From Liolophura sinensis (lineage: Eukaryota > Mollusca > Polyplacophora > Chitonida > Chitonidae), in contig NC_088307.1 in NCBI RefSeq assembly GCF_032854445.1, forward strand, positions 20,338,001 to 20,402,000: a stretch of 64,000 nt of DNA, given 5' to 3'. The notes under the pieces were generated by a model. That model did not search any database and had not been told where the DNA came from. It was given only the letters and a program-made list of their open reading frames with translations. Positions 33,847-46,200 of this stretch are shown here, piece after piece; the first letter of the stretch is position 1, and the number at the start of each line of letters is the position of its first letter. A program made the translations under genes and the position numbers.

Positions 33847-33962
33847 TTTTGGTTGTTGCTTAAGGTCATACTCAAGAATATTTCACTTCTATCATGACTG
33901 AGAACAAGGTGTGACCAGTGATCGAAACGTGAGCGCCTGTTAACCACGTCGCCACAACCCTC
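33847..33962 (-). repeat. Short SINE: tRNA-like head joined to SINE-2 tail
   Basis: The minus strand begins GGGTTGTGGCGACGTGGTTA then ACAGGCGC (A-box-like) and CGTTTCGATCACTGG (B-box-like). It passes within about 50 bp to GAAATATTCTTGAGTATGAC, the SINE-2 3' motif. The usual 130-bp SINE-2 middle is absent. Confidence 0.55.
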
Positions 33963-35584
33963 TCCTGTCTTAGGTTTGATAACGGTGTTGTATATGTAGA
34001 AAGATATCTGCGAGGCTTATATGACCGGGTAGCCTGTGCAGAAAGCTGGTTTAAGTTTCCTGTTTATCATTGTTTTTCATCACTGATTTTCGGCTAGGAA
34101 GGGCGGATTTTTTTTTAACACCGGTACTGATGTTACATTGGTAGACCCTATATCACCTAAACCTTTGTGTGTATACCACAAGGCCAATGTGGATGTACAC
34201 AATAAAATGAGAAGTTTGTTGCACTTATAGATATTGACCATTCACTCCCACAAACATAGAACAACGTTTCATTTGTCGATACCTATAAAGTAGAATGACA
34301 TTTTACTGATTTGTGTTACTTATAATTCTACTTCCGGTATTACTAAAAAAATTTCAATTTTTTTCTCAGATATTTGGTGTCCAAACCAAGTTTACTTTCC
34401 ATATAATTTTAATATTCAAAGAACAATTAAAATAATTTTTATCCTATAAGAATGGCAGCTTGAATTTATCCATCCTGGCCAAATTGATGGTCAAAACACC
34501 TTGTCAATACTAGTGATAATACAACAGTTTAAAGCATAAATCAGCATTTATATAGTTGTAAATAGGCTCTGTGTCATTTTACTTCAAATCTGGTAGGCTA
34601 TACCCTGACCGAGCGAGCAGTACGGAAGCAACAAAACAAAGATCAAATAAGTGTCACTCATGCAGACGAGTCTATAGCGGGCATTGATTTCCGTACGTGA
34701 ATGCTGTATGGAGAAGTGAACAAAACTCAGAAATAAATCAATGTTTAATGGGTTACAAACGGAGTTAATCCGGTTGCAAGGATGAAACACACACTGGCCA
34801 TGTAATCCGATCCCCTTCAGGGTTAAACACAGATGGGGAGTCTTCGTTCGACAATGAATGACAAGATCCCTCAAAACGAGATGCGATAAATCCTGAATAA
34901 CATGTCCAATTCACGCCTAAATGAGGCTGTTGGGAAATGCATAAATTAGAGAACACCAGCTGGATTCTTTAAGGTAAATGGAGCTAATGACGGGATGAGA
35001 CGCACAGTGGGGGTTGTTATCCTCGCACATCAAAGGTACGGAGGAATGAGACGCACGTTTGGAGATTGGACACAGGGGGTTAAAGCTTGAATGGAACAGT
35101 ATGACGAACTTGTATCTTCTTGTATATTTTATGTGTGAGGAATTATTAAATTTTAACAAGGATGGTAGAGCTCTATAATAGGTGTAGAAATGCGTTCATG
35201 ACATTTTTCAGACTGTTGGATTCGGATTCACTGTGCTCCGTCCAATTGGTTTAACCTGTATGGAAGAGTTTGCTTTTTCCAACAATGTCACTGCTAAGAG
35301 TGCAAGTTGGGATATTTTCTACCTTCAGGAAAAATGTTCTCAATGCATAATGGTAAAGTTTACTATTTATTCTAAATTCCTTTCGCTTAAGCACGTGTCT
35401 TCGGGTAAATATGCGCCAAATCTCCAACCGTTATTTTGAAAAGTAAGAAGTATTTCCACCACACAACAGTTTCAGGAACCGAAAGAGAGCAAATGAGCCA
35501 AATGTGTAGAGGAGCCACATGTGTGACAAAATTCGTCATTAACATACAAAAATATATCATATAGGTCTACAATAGAGCAGCAGG
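33963..35584. other. Intergenic DNA without recognised gene
   Basis: Nothing recognisable beyond AT-rich sequence. Confidence 0.45.
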
Positions 35585-35640
35585 GCCTGTGTGATGTTTG
35601 ACAAATGGTCACACTTCAACGGTGAAATATGGCCTCTTGT
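35585..35640 (-). repeat. F3 fragment
   Basis: Plus strand GACAAATGGTCACACTTCAA and GGTGAAATATGGCCTCTTGT is the reverse complement of the F3 body. Confidence 0.6.
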
Positions 35641-35680
35641 TGGGAATGCTTCTGTGGCCTAATGTTAAACGATGGGCTCG

Positions 35681-35744
35681 ACAGCGGAACTTTGGCAATC
35701 AATGATGAGTTTACAGCGGAACTTTGGCAATCAATGATGAGTTT
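35681..35744. repeat. Exact 32-bp tandem duplication
   Basis: Two consecutive copies of ACAGCGGAACTTTGGCAATC plus AATGATGAGTTT; the perfect identity suggests a recent event. Confidence 0.85.
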
Positions 35745-35784
35745 AGAGCGAGTAAACATAACTGGTTAGCCCGGTGCCCGCTTA

Positions 35785-35876
35785 TATTTATTTATCTATT
35801 TGATTGGTGTTTTACGCCGTACTCAAGAATATTTCACTTATGCGACTGCGGCCAGTATTATGGTGGGAGGAAACCG

Positions 35877-35880
<4 letters not shown>
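35785..35880 (-). repeat. SINE-2 ending at a TA microsatellite
   Basis: TATTTGATTGGTGTTTTACG to ATGGTGGGAGGAAACCGGG on the plus strand. The expected continuation (CAGAGCCCGGG) is replaced by TA repeats. Confidence 0.8.

Positions 35881-35961
<81 letters not shown>
35878..35961. repeat. (TA)n microsatellite, about 42 units
   Basis: Uninterrupted TA dinucleotide run directly at the SINE-2 break. Confidence 0.95.
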
Positions 35962-35965
<4 letters not shown>

Positions 35966-36950
35966 CGTCGCTGGTCTAGAATTTAATTCATCTGCATTCT
36001 AATTTTTATCAAGATCAGCCTCCTTTTGTCAAAAATTGTAGTGCAGCATTATCTTTGTGTTTTATTTTAACCCTTCTGAGCATAGTGAAATGTGTTTAAA
36101 ACCTCATCCCCACGGCAAGCAGGTGTTGCTTTTCGCTGATATAATGACAATCAGTTTGATAATCGGAAGTACCATAAGTACCCGCGGTAATTAAACCACC
36201 GATCTTTGGAACGTTATCGACGAACTTTCCCACGTTTGACCTATAGGCCACACATATGCACACCATACTGGCGGGAGACAACTGGAACTGAGTAAACGGC
36301 CATATGAGCGTTGACGAACCTTTAAAGTCTCTTAGCCTGTAATTTTAGAGAGAGCAGGGGGAATGAACAACTTTTCGCTCCCATCCAAATCTTAAATCAG
36401 CACTCCAGTTTCATATATCATGTATTTGCAGTTACTTATATCATAATGCATAAACTAGGAAGAAGATACAACAACAACACAGATTGGTCGGATATTTGGC
36501 GTTTGCACATTTTTACAAAATGCTATGATTTGTAATGTAAAGACACGCAAAGAATTGGAAGACTGGGCCAAGTAAGATATTATTACATGTTTCAATGGAT
36601 GCATTCGATGATATGAGAGATCAGTTTAGAAGGATGGTTGGGCGACAGAAAGCAGTTGGGTAGGCACAAGTATAACGTATTTAGTCAGATATACGTTACT
36701 GATTTTTTTCACCTTAACAGCGTATATCGTAGGTTTTGCTTCGTAACACCTTATTTTACGGCTACAAAAATAGGCAGCTTCTGAGTGACAGAAAACGACA
36801 GAAAGTCAAATCCGAGACGCTGTAAAGTAAAGAGAATGTAGAAATGCCCCAGGGGAGGCGATGCAACAGAATAGCACTGTGAGGGGGAAGTAAGCAAGGC
36901 TGGGCAGGCGAATGGTTAATCGTCCTGCTAAGACGTTCTGACTTCTTCCT
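35962..36950. other. Unassigned intergenic DNA
   Basis: No gene or repeat recognised; it ends where base composition rises towards the ADAMTS-like gene. Confidence 0.4.
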
Positions 36951-37154
36951 CACACGTGGTTAGCGTGTAGGAACCCCCGGCTGCAACAAAACCACATGTA
37001 GAGGAGACGCTTTACACCGCGGCCGGGCGCTCGCCTCCAGCTTTCGTTCCCAAGTGTGCTGTCTGTCCCGCAGAAGGTCTAGGGCTGGTCAATGGACGGT
37101 CGCTAAAGCGATTGTCACAGTGAGGACAGTTTGGAAGAAGGCAAGGCTAGCCTC
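36951..37154 (+). promoter_or_regulatory. GC- and CpG-richer 5' region of ADAMTS-like gene
   Basis: The stretch around CACCGCGGCCGGGCGCTCGC is clearly richer in GC and CpG than its neighbours and ends at the signal-peptide ATG. It probably holds the 5' UTR and perhaps the promoter. CTGTCCCGCAG near 37074 could be an acceptor of an untranslated-exon junction. No TATA box is apparent. Confidence 0.35.
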
Positions 37155-37271
37155 ATGGTTTCTCAGCAATACCTCGCGTGGCTTGGAAAAGCGATTCTTT
37201 ACTTCGCCCTCCTCCAACAGTCAACAGCGATCGAAGCTTCACCACCGAGTACTACTGTTGTGGTAAACCCA
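37155..37271 (+). CDS. ADAMTS-like exon 1: signal peptide
   Basis: ATG at 37155 opens 39 codons with a short polar start ([12 protein letters not shown]), a hydrophobic core (AILYFALL) and a likely cleavage after QQSTA. The exon ends in phase 0 at donor GTAAGT. Linkage to exon 2 is inferred from strand, phase and distance; an unseen intermediate exon is possible. Confidence 0.6.
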
Positions 37272-40200
37272 GTAAGTCGTTTTCTTTTAGGCTCAAGAAC
37301 TTTCACAAACTGGTAGCATTATCTGAGAAACATACTTTCCGAGACTGACAGTTTTGTTAAATAATCGCCTCTCTAATAAATAACGGCCATTTTTCAAAAA
37401 TGTCATCATTGGAAGCTTTATCGTTTATTGCGTTAAGAGAACGACATATTTGTCATATTCATACTTCTGTAATTTACAAATGTCGATAATTTTTAGAAAA
37501 CATTTCAGGAAAATAATTTGCCAAACATCCCATACAATCTGTTTTCAATTTAACTCGAGCTGAGGAATTCTTTTCTGTGTCGTTGTATAATTTGGAATTC
37601 TGCGCGTATTTCCTCCGGTTAATTCCCCCACAAACAAAAACATCTTGCCATCTATCAATGCATACTGGTAAAGCTATATAATTCTACCTACACCTTGACA
37701 GTCTTCAAATATAAAAGGGGTGCCTTCCACCGTAAGCGGTGGTTTCCTTCCACCGTAATGCTGGCCGCCGTCGTATAATATAAACGGGGAAAGACCTACC
37801 AAATAAATAAATAAATGAATCTAATTTGCAAGATTAACAGGTAAACTGAAAGGAAATCGGATTTCACCGGCTGCTTGTGACCATTTGCCAATTATTCTTA
37901 CTGCCTTGAAACGTTAAGTATGACGTAAAACCTCAAACATTCATTCATTCATTCTTCCTGTCCTGGCTGCTCTGGTTTTATTCTGTATTGGGTGGTATTT
38001 TATATTATATCTATTATATAAAAAAGGTTGTTCTTCAGAATGTAAGCAAAGTGAAAAAACAGAAGCCATGTCCCGCATTCAAAACTGTATCTTTTCCAAC
38101 ACTTCTGAACAAATAATGTTCGATTTACACAAAATAAAAACTGGACGCCAGTAATACACAGTAAGCTCCCAGAAAAGCACAAATAGCAAGAATTTCTAAT
38201 AAGATAAGCTTGGTATTACACATTTATGGTGTGGACTTAGTGCCAGTCGGACAGATTTGGCCGTGCATACAGTGGTGAATGGATTACTGTGTAATGTTTC
38301 ACGAGACATAATTTGCAGTCTCCTACATGGCCGCTTATAAGAGCCGAGTCTGTTCTCGTTGTGCTTGGTTAGAGGAGGACCCGATAGTCTCTGTTGGTGA
38401 CAAGGGTTGGGTTTCAGTCAGGGCTGTAGATGAAGCCAAATGGTTAACCGCCTCACGAGCTCACAGTCAGGGGTAATGGGGTGCAGATGTCCGGGTCACA
38501 GGGAGGTGACTGAAACTGTTCGGATAGGCCTCATGCTTCTGTTCTTTGTCGTCACAAAGCTTCTCGCACAGAATGGAAGGGAATGTACTAGTTGAGATAT
38601 GAGTTACGCTGATCTCTCCATTCGTGCATATAACTTTTTGTCTTAACACTTGCATTGTACTGTACTAGAAGACTCACGAGTTAACAGTAAATCCCTGCAG
38701 TCTCTGGTATGTCTGTCAATCACAACGTTAGCGATATAGGCTTTCTACAGCGGTGAATTCATCATGGAGCGTAAGATAAATGTGTAGGCAAAGGGGAATA
38801 TAAGTTTATAGTAAACACAATGTAGGAGGTCTCTCTATCATTTGTTTTGACCAGTTGTTATTTTTTTTTACCTAATTCTGCTTAAACCATGGTGCTAGGG
38901 GATGTGTATCTTACTATTCTTTCAGCCTTCGGCCGTAAGTGGGAAGGTCCTCAGCAACCTGCGGATGGTCGTGGGTTCCCCCCGGGCTCTGCCCGGTTTG
39001 CTCCCACCATAATGCTGGCCGCCGTCATACAAGTGAAATATTATTGAGAACGGCGTAAAACACCACTCAAATAAATAAATAAATATTATTCTTTCAGCAT
39101 ATACATGAACAGTTAGAATGACACCCTAATCGAGTTAAAATGACACGTGCCGGGGATTTAACTGGTAAGACGTGTGACCACTGACGTCACGACCTTGGTT
39201 TTACCCTCTACATTGTAGTCTTTGATATTTCAATTTTCTTTGTCCAAAGTTCCATCGGAATCAGATAAAGAGAAAATGGTGGGACTACTGCTATCGGCCC
39301 TGACTTGATGAAAATACCAAATCATCATTCGTATATCCATTGTTTATTTTATTTTATGTTTTTTTTTTGATTGGTGTTTTACGTCGTACTCAAGAATATT
39401 TCACTTCTACGACGGCTGCGAGCATTATGGTGAGACGAAACCAGACAGAGCCCATCCGCAAGATGTTTGCAGACCTTTTCACGTACAGCCATGAGGAAGC
39501 CAGCATGAGATGGATTTGAACTCATATCGAACACATTGGTGGTGTACTAATCCCCTTGGCCACGGAGATCATTCGTATATCCATTGAGGATAGTTTCTTT
39601 ATATATTTATTTAATTATCAATATGTTTGATATATAATGCTGTACAAAAGATTAAATCATTTACACGACAGTGGGTTTGGTTAGTGGGTAGAGGAAAACG
39701 GCTGTTCATGAATAGGCAAATCCCAGTGGCAGGATACTGACACTGGACATAAGAATTCCACAGGCTGCTTCCCTGTGATCCCTCACTAAAAGTCCAGACC
39801 AATGACACCAATCATAACGCCACTTGCATCTTAAAGTATACTGACGCCGGATATTCATAGCCCAAGTGCAGAATCCTTGTGATAAATTGTCACTAACTTG
39901 TTTTTCTCGGGGTCACTCTTAGCGTGATGAACAATTTTTGCCGATGTATATACTGACGCCGAATTTGCCCTTACGCCAAATGAATGGAAGGAAAGGCGAA
40001 AAATATGAAATCACTTCACATGAAAATAAATGAATTACATGCTGTAACAAGTGCTTAGGAATTCTTTTCTAGAGACAATTGCACAATTCTAACGCCGGAC
40101 GTACATCGCAGGTCATGAGCTGTCTTATTGAAAGATCAGACCATGGATACCAGACCTTACGCCACATATTCAGTATACTGACTCCGGACATACATAGTTC

Positions 40201-43200
40201 AAGGGCAGATACTTTCACAGAAAGACCAGGCAAATGGCTACCGATGTGACGTCACAAAGACTGACCCCTGGTTACTTACTTGTTAAACATTGCTACTTCT
40301 GGATAGCAAAGATTGCCACTTGCTGGTTAAAGATAGCTCCATGCTGGGTAAAGATTGCTCCTTGCGGATTATAGATAGCTTAATGCTGAGGAAAGATGAC
40401 TACATTTTGATTACAGATCGATAGTTGCGTGTTACGGATTGCTGTTTGTTGGTTACAGATTGCTACAGAATATCGTTGGAGTGCCTGGACAGAGTATTCA
40501 ACGTGCACCAGGTCATGTGGAATAGGCATTAAATTCCGCCAGAGGGCGTGTTTCAGATTTGGGTAAGGATCGCAACCGGTCCGTTCAATGCTTCTTCTCT
40601 GATATATCGTGTGGGCACAAAAAAATGGGCCGTACCTTAACACTCAATATCTCCGAAACCCTCTTACATCAGTTTCTTAAACTTCACACACTCAAAAGCC
40701 ATTATATCCTAAGTGTACAGACCAAATTTCAATTTTATCCTTTAAGATTTCTGTCCATGGGATCAAAATCAAAATAGAGTCAAAAACGCATGTTCCGGAC
40801 ATTTCAGAATGATGTTCTACCTTGTTTTACTTGAAAAGGTGATCAATTCCTTGCCCACCGCAGAGAAAACCATCTTGATTCAGCAAAACTTGTGCCTGTC
40901 TGGCAGAAGGGTTTCTCTGACACTAGCGCCAGACCCTTTTTGTCAGACGACACTTGATTGACGCCTATCACACAGGTGCAGCGCGCGCTCTACTCATGAC
41001 ACCTGTCAGGTGACGCAATGTGGGTCACCGGAAGGTGCGTGTTTGAGGCTATGTTTTCATTTTAACCCTGTGTACAGACTACTCAAGCTATGACCCTGAA
41101 AATTGGTCAGTATATTAACGAAATCATGCCATTTGAATGTCTAAAATTTAAAAAGGTTTGAACAAAGGATAATGGAGCAATGCAGCATCAAAGTACGGCC
41201 CGTTTTTTATGCCCACCCGATATATACCATTCCATGATCAAGACATGACTAGGCTTGTTTACGGAGACGTGAGAGTGACATAGTTGGAAAAAAAATTGTA
41301 AACAGAAAAAAATTGTGCACGAGATCCTTGTTAATTCACGACATATCAATTACCTCGTGTTCTCAAGATCTTTATTATGTCGTGCGTACGATTTAATAAA
41401 GATCTCGTGGGCACGCCTTAACAAAGATCTCGACCACGACATAGTTGTGCATTTCTATCTGTCAATTATCTCGTGAGCACGACTTATGAAAAAAAAAAAA
41501 CAACTGACATTTTGAAAGCAAAGTGTTTCTGTGTGTGTTGTTGCTTTTTTTCTATTTAATTCTTTTTTGTTCTAATCATACCACTTTTATGGCTCCGTAC
41601 TTGTTTTACCGGCCATTCATCCTTTCAAAAAATCTGGAAATGATAATGTACATGATTAGAGAAATAATAATAAACTGTCATGTAAAGTGTATACACACAT
41701 AAAAACACAAGAAAAAGCAGGAAAACATTTTTAATGGAACGATTTGTTTATGATAGATTTATCGGTTCATAACTACCACTGGATTTCTTGTTTTACAGGG
41801 CAAAACCGGAGCTGGTAGATGTATCTCACTGTGGTGGTGTTTCAAGAGAAGCTAAGACGTGCAATACACAGGTAAAATTTTATTTATATAAGTAACGTGT
41901 TTGTAACGATTTGTCAACTATTACACTGTCGTCGTTGCTCTGGTTTTATTATCTATGTAGTAGTCATTTAAATTATATATTCCTGCATTAATCATAGATC
42001 AGGGCGGAAAAGAATGTTATCCTATGCGTTTAACGGCAAACAGCAGACTGATGGTTAGCAACGAATATTTTAGCCTCGCCTATTTTCCTCTGCTACACCT
42101 GTTACATAACAACTTCATACCGCATACCGGAGAAGCCCTTGCGTCATTTCGCTTTCGATATGTCACTGTGAGCAGGTTGTCAATAGACCTTAGCGACAGG
42201 AGGATCATTTCCCATCTAGTCCGATGTGGTTTCACTTATACGGAAAACTACAAAGTTAAACTTCACAAATATTTATTTAAAAGGAAAAAATAAGAAATTC
42301 GCAATATTCTTTAAACTTTAAACTTTGGATTGCATGGGATCGCCTTGGAAATCATTTTGACTTGAAGAGCTGTTGTGGTGTTTATTTTCCAGTCATGTCC
42401 AAGAGGTGCGCGAGACTTCAGGTCCTTGCAGTGTTCGTTCTTCAACGGCAAAAAACATGGCAGCACGGACCATCATGTCTGGGTACCGTATCGATCAGGT
42501 AGGCCAAGCCCGCATGAGCCGCTAGAAATGTATGTTTGCGTCTCTTTGGATGAATCCGTACGTTTTATACCTTCTTAATGCTTTGGTGGTTTGTGTTACA
42601 CGTCGTTTTGGGAATTGATTCGGAACATCCTAATTGGTCGACGGCTGATATACGAATGTCTGGGGTTTTTTCACAGACTGCTGTTTTGTTTTATGGCATG
42701 CCAAAGGTTGTAGTGCACATACTTTCTCCATATCATTAATGGAAGTTGATGATCCAGAAATTCAATTGATTATATATTTATCTAAGCATCATGTTCGACA
42801 TTCATAGAACACTCTTAAACAATGAAGAGACTTCCCAAGTCCACACGAGCTAGACCCATTAAGAGAATAGCCTAAACACCAGTTTCAAAAGGATTGTGTA
42901 AGAAATAAAATACAAATAGTAAATAACGCTGATTATATACAAGAGAGAAGCAGTTATTGCTTTTTATTATGCAGGGCAGACATTCCAAGTCTATGTTTTT
43001 TATTTGTTTAATCCGTAAAAAAAATACACGTCGGATATTAATATAGATGTCTCAGGTAAACAATAAAGCTCTCGACAAATCCCACTCTTTCTTAGCATCT
43101 CTTCTTGGGAAGCTGACAATTCCTGACTTCCTATCCCACAGTATACACTATATCTATAATATAAAACAATATAAAAGTGAGTGAGTGTTTAGCGTCGTAC

Positions 43201-46200
43201 TTAACAATTTTTCAGTCATATGACGACGAAGGAGTCCGTAGGGTGCATGTAATGTGCCCCATTGTTGCAGGACGGATTTCCACCGCTCTTTTATCTTGTG
43301 CAGCGTCACTGAGACGACTTATTGAAGGCAAGCAAGTCGCCCCACCCGAGCCATTATACTGACACGGGTCATTCCGTCGTTGTGGTATCGCCTTAATGCT
43401 GAACGCCAAGCGAGGAAGTTACTTGTTCTTTGAAGGTCTTAGGTGTGACTCAACCCAGGATTGACTCTGGACATACACCAAGCCCCCTCTCCCCACTCCT
43501 CAGCACCGAAGCCGATGCTCTACCAGCTGAGCCATCGGGGCCGGTATATAAACATGATTTTTATCAAAAAAGGTGTTATGGTTCCGCACATCCTCTGCTC
43601 TGGAAAGTATTTTGGCCTATGAGTAAGTGATGTGCAAACGAAGAAAAAAACAACAAATTTCTCTCTCAAAATTTGATGAGCTGTGTATCACTCCATGCTT
43701 ATTTGTGTGTTTTACCGTATCAAGCAACTCCAACTTTTTCCCTTGTCTCTTTCGCTGGAGCCAAGTTTAGACGGAACACAAAGATTAAGTCCTGTGCTCT
43801 TGCTTGTACGCCACACGGACGAGGCCATTTTGTGGTGCAGTTCTCCTCGCACGTGGTGGATGGGACGGAATGCCGGGAAAATCCACACAGCGTCTGCGTG
43901 GCCGGACAGTGCATGGTGAGTCAGTATGTGGATGTAGCTATGTATTCATTGTACATGGAAGCTATGCTATAAATAGAGGGGCTGCACGTGACACCGTCAG
44001 CCTTACAGAACAATTGCCAGTCAGCTAATTACTGTTTTCTGCTGGTATAGCGACTGTGCTCCAATATGGCTGCCACAAGTAAGACACGCAACCCCACTGA
44101 AGTGCGCATTTAACATCAAGTATAGGCTTAAAGGCAAAGAAAATACTAGCATACTAGATGAAAGACCATTCAATATTGTCCGGGACAATTGTTTCATTTA
44201 TTTTTAAAAAATATTTTTCGACCTAGTAAAGTGCATTTAAAACTTTGTATTCTACTGTGGCCTTTTATGACCATATATATTGGGACCAGTGGTGTCATTT
44301 CAGCTCTTTGTCACTTGACACACATAGACTGATATATTTTATCATTCAACATGCATGTTCACTTAGAGCTATGAATGCATTATATAGAGCGGGCGGGTTG
44401 ACAGTAGCTTCCTTGATGCCGGGCTATCGATTTATGTTTCACTCCTCGGAAATATACAAATATAGTCCTTTTCAGGGTAAACTGGGATGAAATGTACCTA
44501 ATGGCACAAAGAGACAATGAGCGATACAAGCTCCAGAATAACGTCAAAAAGAATGGCAAGTGGCGAAACACAAGCTGACAAAGTGCTCTGTACAGAAAAT
44601 GGAGTACAAATGACGAATGTCGAATGGCGCGAAAGCCGATATCTCCGAACCCAGCAAAATCCTTCACAGTGAATGACAGCAAATATAAATGCTCTAAAGT
44701 GGACTTGGGTAAATGACTGCGAGCTTCACAAAGCTGTAGATAATATTTATAGACTAACGTAAAGAAAATTCCGGATGGTTTACAACACCGATACATATTT
44801 CCAGAATTTATACGCTATGCACAATGACACGAAACTCATAAACATATAGCGTACACAAAGGGGAAATGTAGGTCAGACATTGACCCGTTAAAATAAAAAG
44901 ATATATAATACAATATTTAAAGACGGGGTTCATCTGAGCCGCCAATTGCCGTTTTGTGTATACACGGACGGAAACAATGGATTAAAGTGGTGAGTTCTAA
45001 TTTAGGCCACCAAATCTGGCTGAAGAACAAAAAAAAGCAGTTTAAGTGGAGAAACCTTAGTTTAGTTTTTATATTTTCCCAAACATCTTGGGGTCGACAT
45101 CGATCGGCCAATAGTCCGGCCAAGTGTAAAGACGTAAGCCACATGTATCACAGAAAATTACTTTAAAAGTTGAGTACAGTATGGAAAGCCGAGAAAATGG
45201 AATTCAGCATGATGGACAATTAATTCATTCCAACTAACCATGGTGTTTAAGTCCCTATGGACTGGATCTTTCACAAGTACAGAACATGTTCACGTGATAT
45301 TTTGGCTGTGACGTCAAAAACGTTATCGATTGTTAGTGTCATTTCTTATGGTGGTGAGGCAGACGTCGGTGCAATCAATCGTATATTGTGGTTATTTTAA
45401 ATGTTAAACTGAAGGATTCGGTTCAACTGGACAGTCATACATTTATGTGGAACTGAGAACAGCTGCACGTGTCACAACTCCTACATGTTGGACGAGAAGC
45501 TGCAGGGATTTGCCAGTGTAATGAAAAGGCTTTACGATGTTTTTTTAGATTCCCTGATGTTTACAGACATCTAATGCCAACACCCATGCAGGCGGAGACG
45601 AAGAGGAAAATAATTATGCACTGAAAGTTTCCAAAAAGTTCGCCCTGGCAAAGTGACAAACTCAAAAGACACTTCGGCTGTTTGAACACAGAACAGAACG
45701 TGTCTGACCTTTTGTGAATGCGTGCGATATTTTTTAGTACCGATGATAGAGGGGAGTTCCTAAGTCACGTAACGTCACGACATATACTGTTGTTAAGATG
45801 GCAAAAATGGCGTAATCAAATGAGTGGTTAAGTGGTTACGATCATTTATCCTGCTGACAACTGTTTCAGTAATTTCAAAATACAGTTTTAGATTATATCT
45901 GGGAAATTTCTTTGGGCATCAATTCAAAATTTAGTGACTGGCTTCAGCTTCATTTTTAACTAGTTTTGCATCTTAATTGATAGCGAATAAGTTTTCAACA
46001 GGATAATCTAAAACCCTATCCTATACCATTTATGCCCCTGTGCATTAAAATAATAGTCGTTTATGCAAGTTGTATTTTAATTCTAAGGTTCAAATAACCT
46101 AAGAATTTGCCCCTATCTTTGATACGAAATCAATGAACTGACATTACAGCCGTAAGCAACAGTACTAATCTGACCGCGTGACTGGATCGAAGAGTTCACA

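Noticed and set aside
35724-36002. IYIYIY protein frame
   Set aside because: It is a translation of the TA microsatellite joined to a SINE-2.
37155-40459. Metalloprotease or propeptide exon hidden in intron 1, which would make the gene an ADAMTS protease
   Set aside because: No HExxH-type zinc-binding motif or prodomain-like exon was seen, and the signal exon joins TSR1 in matching phase.
42024-42293. 89-codon frame in intron 3 as an extra ADAMTS-like exon
   Set aside because: No cysteine or TSR pattern, no fitting splice sites, and the exons on both sides already join in phase.
44380-44796. 138-codon minus frame
   Set aside because: No recognisable motif; it lies in an intron and looks like chance.
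44954-45166. 70-codon plus frame with basic residues
   Set aside because: No known motif and no splice support; an intronic chance frame.
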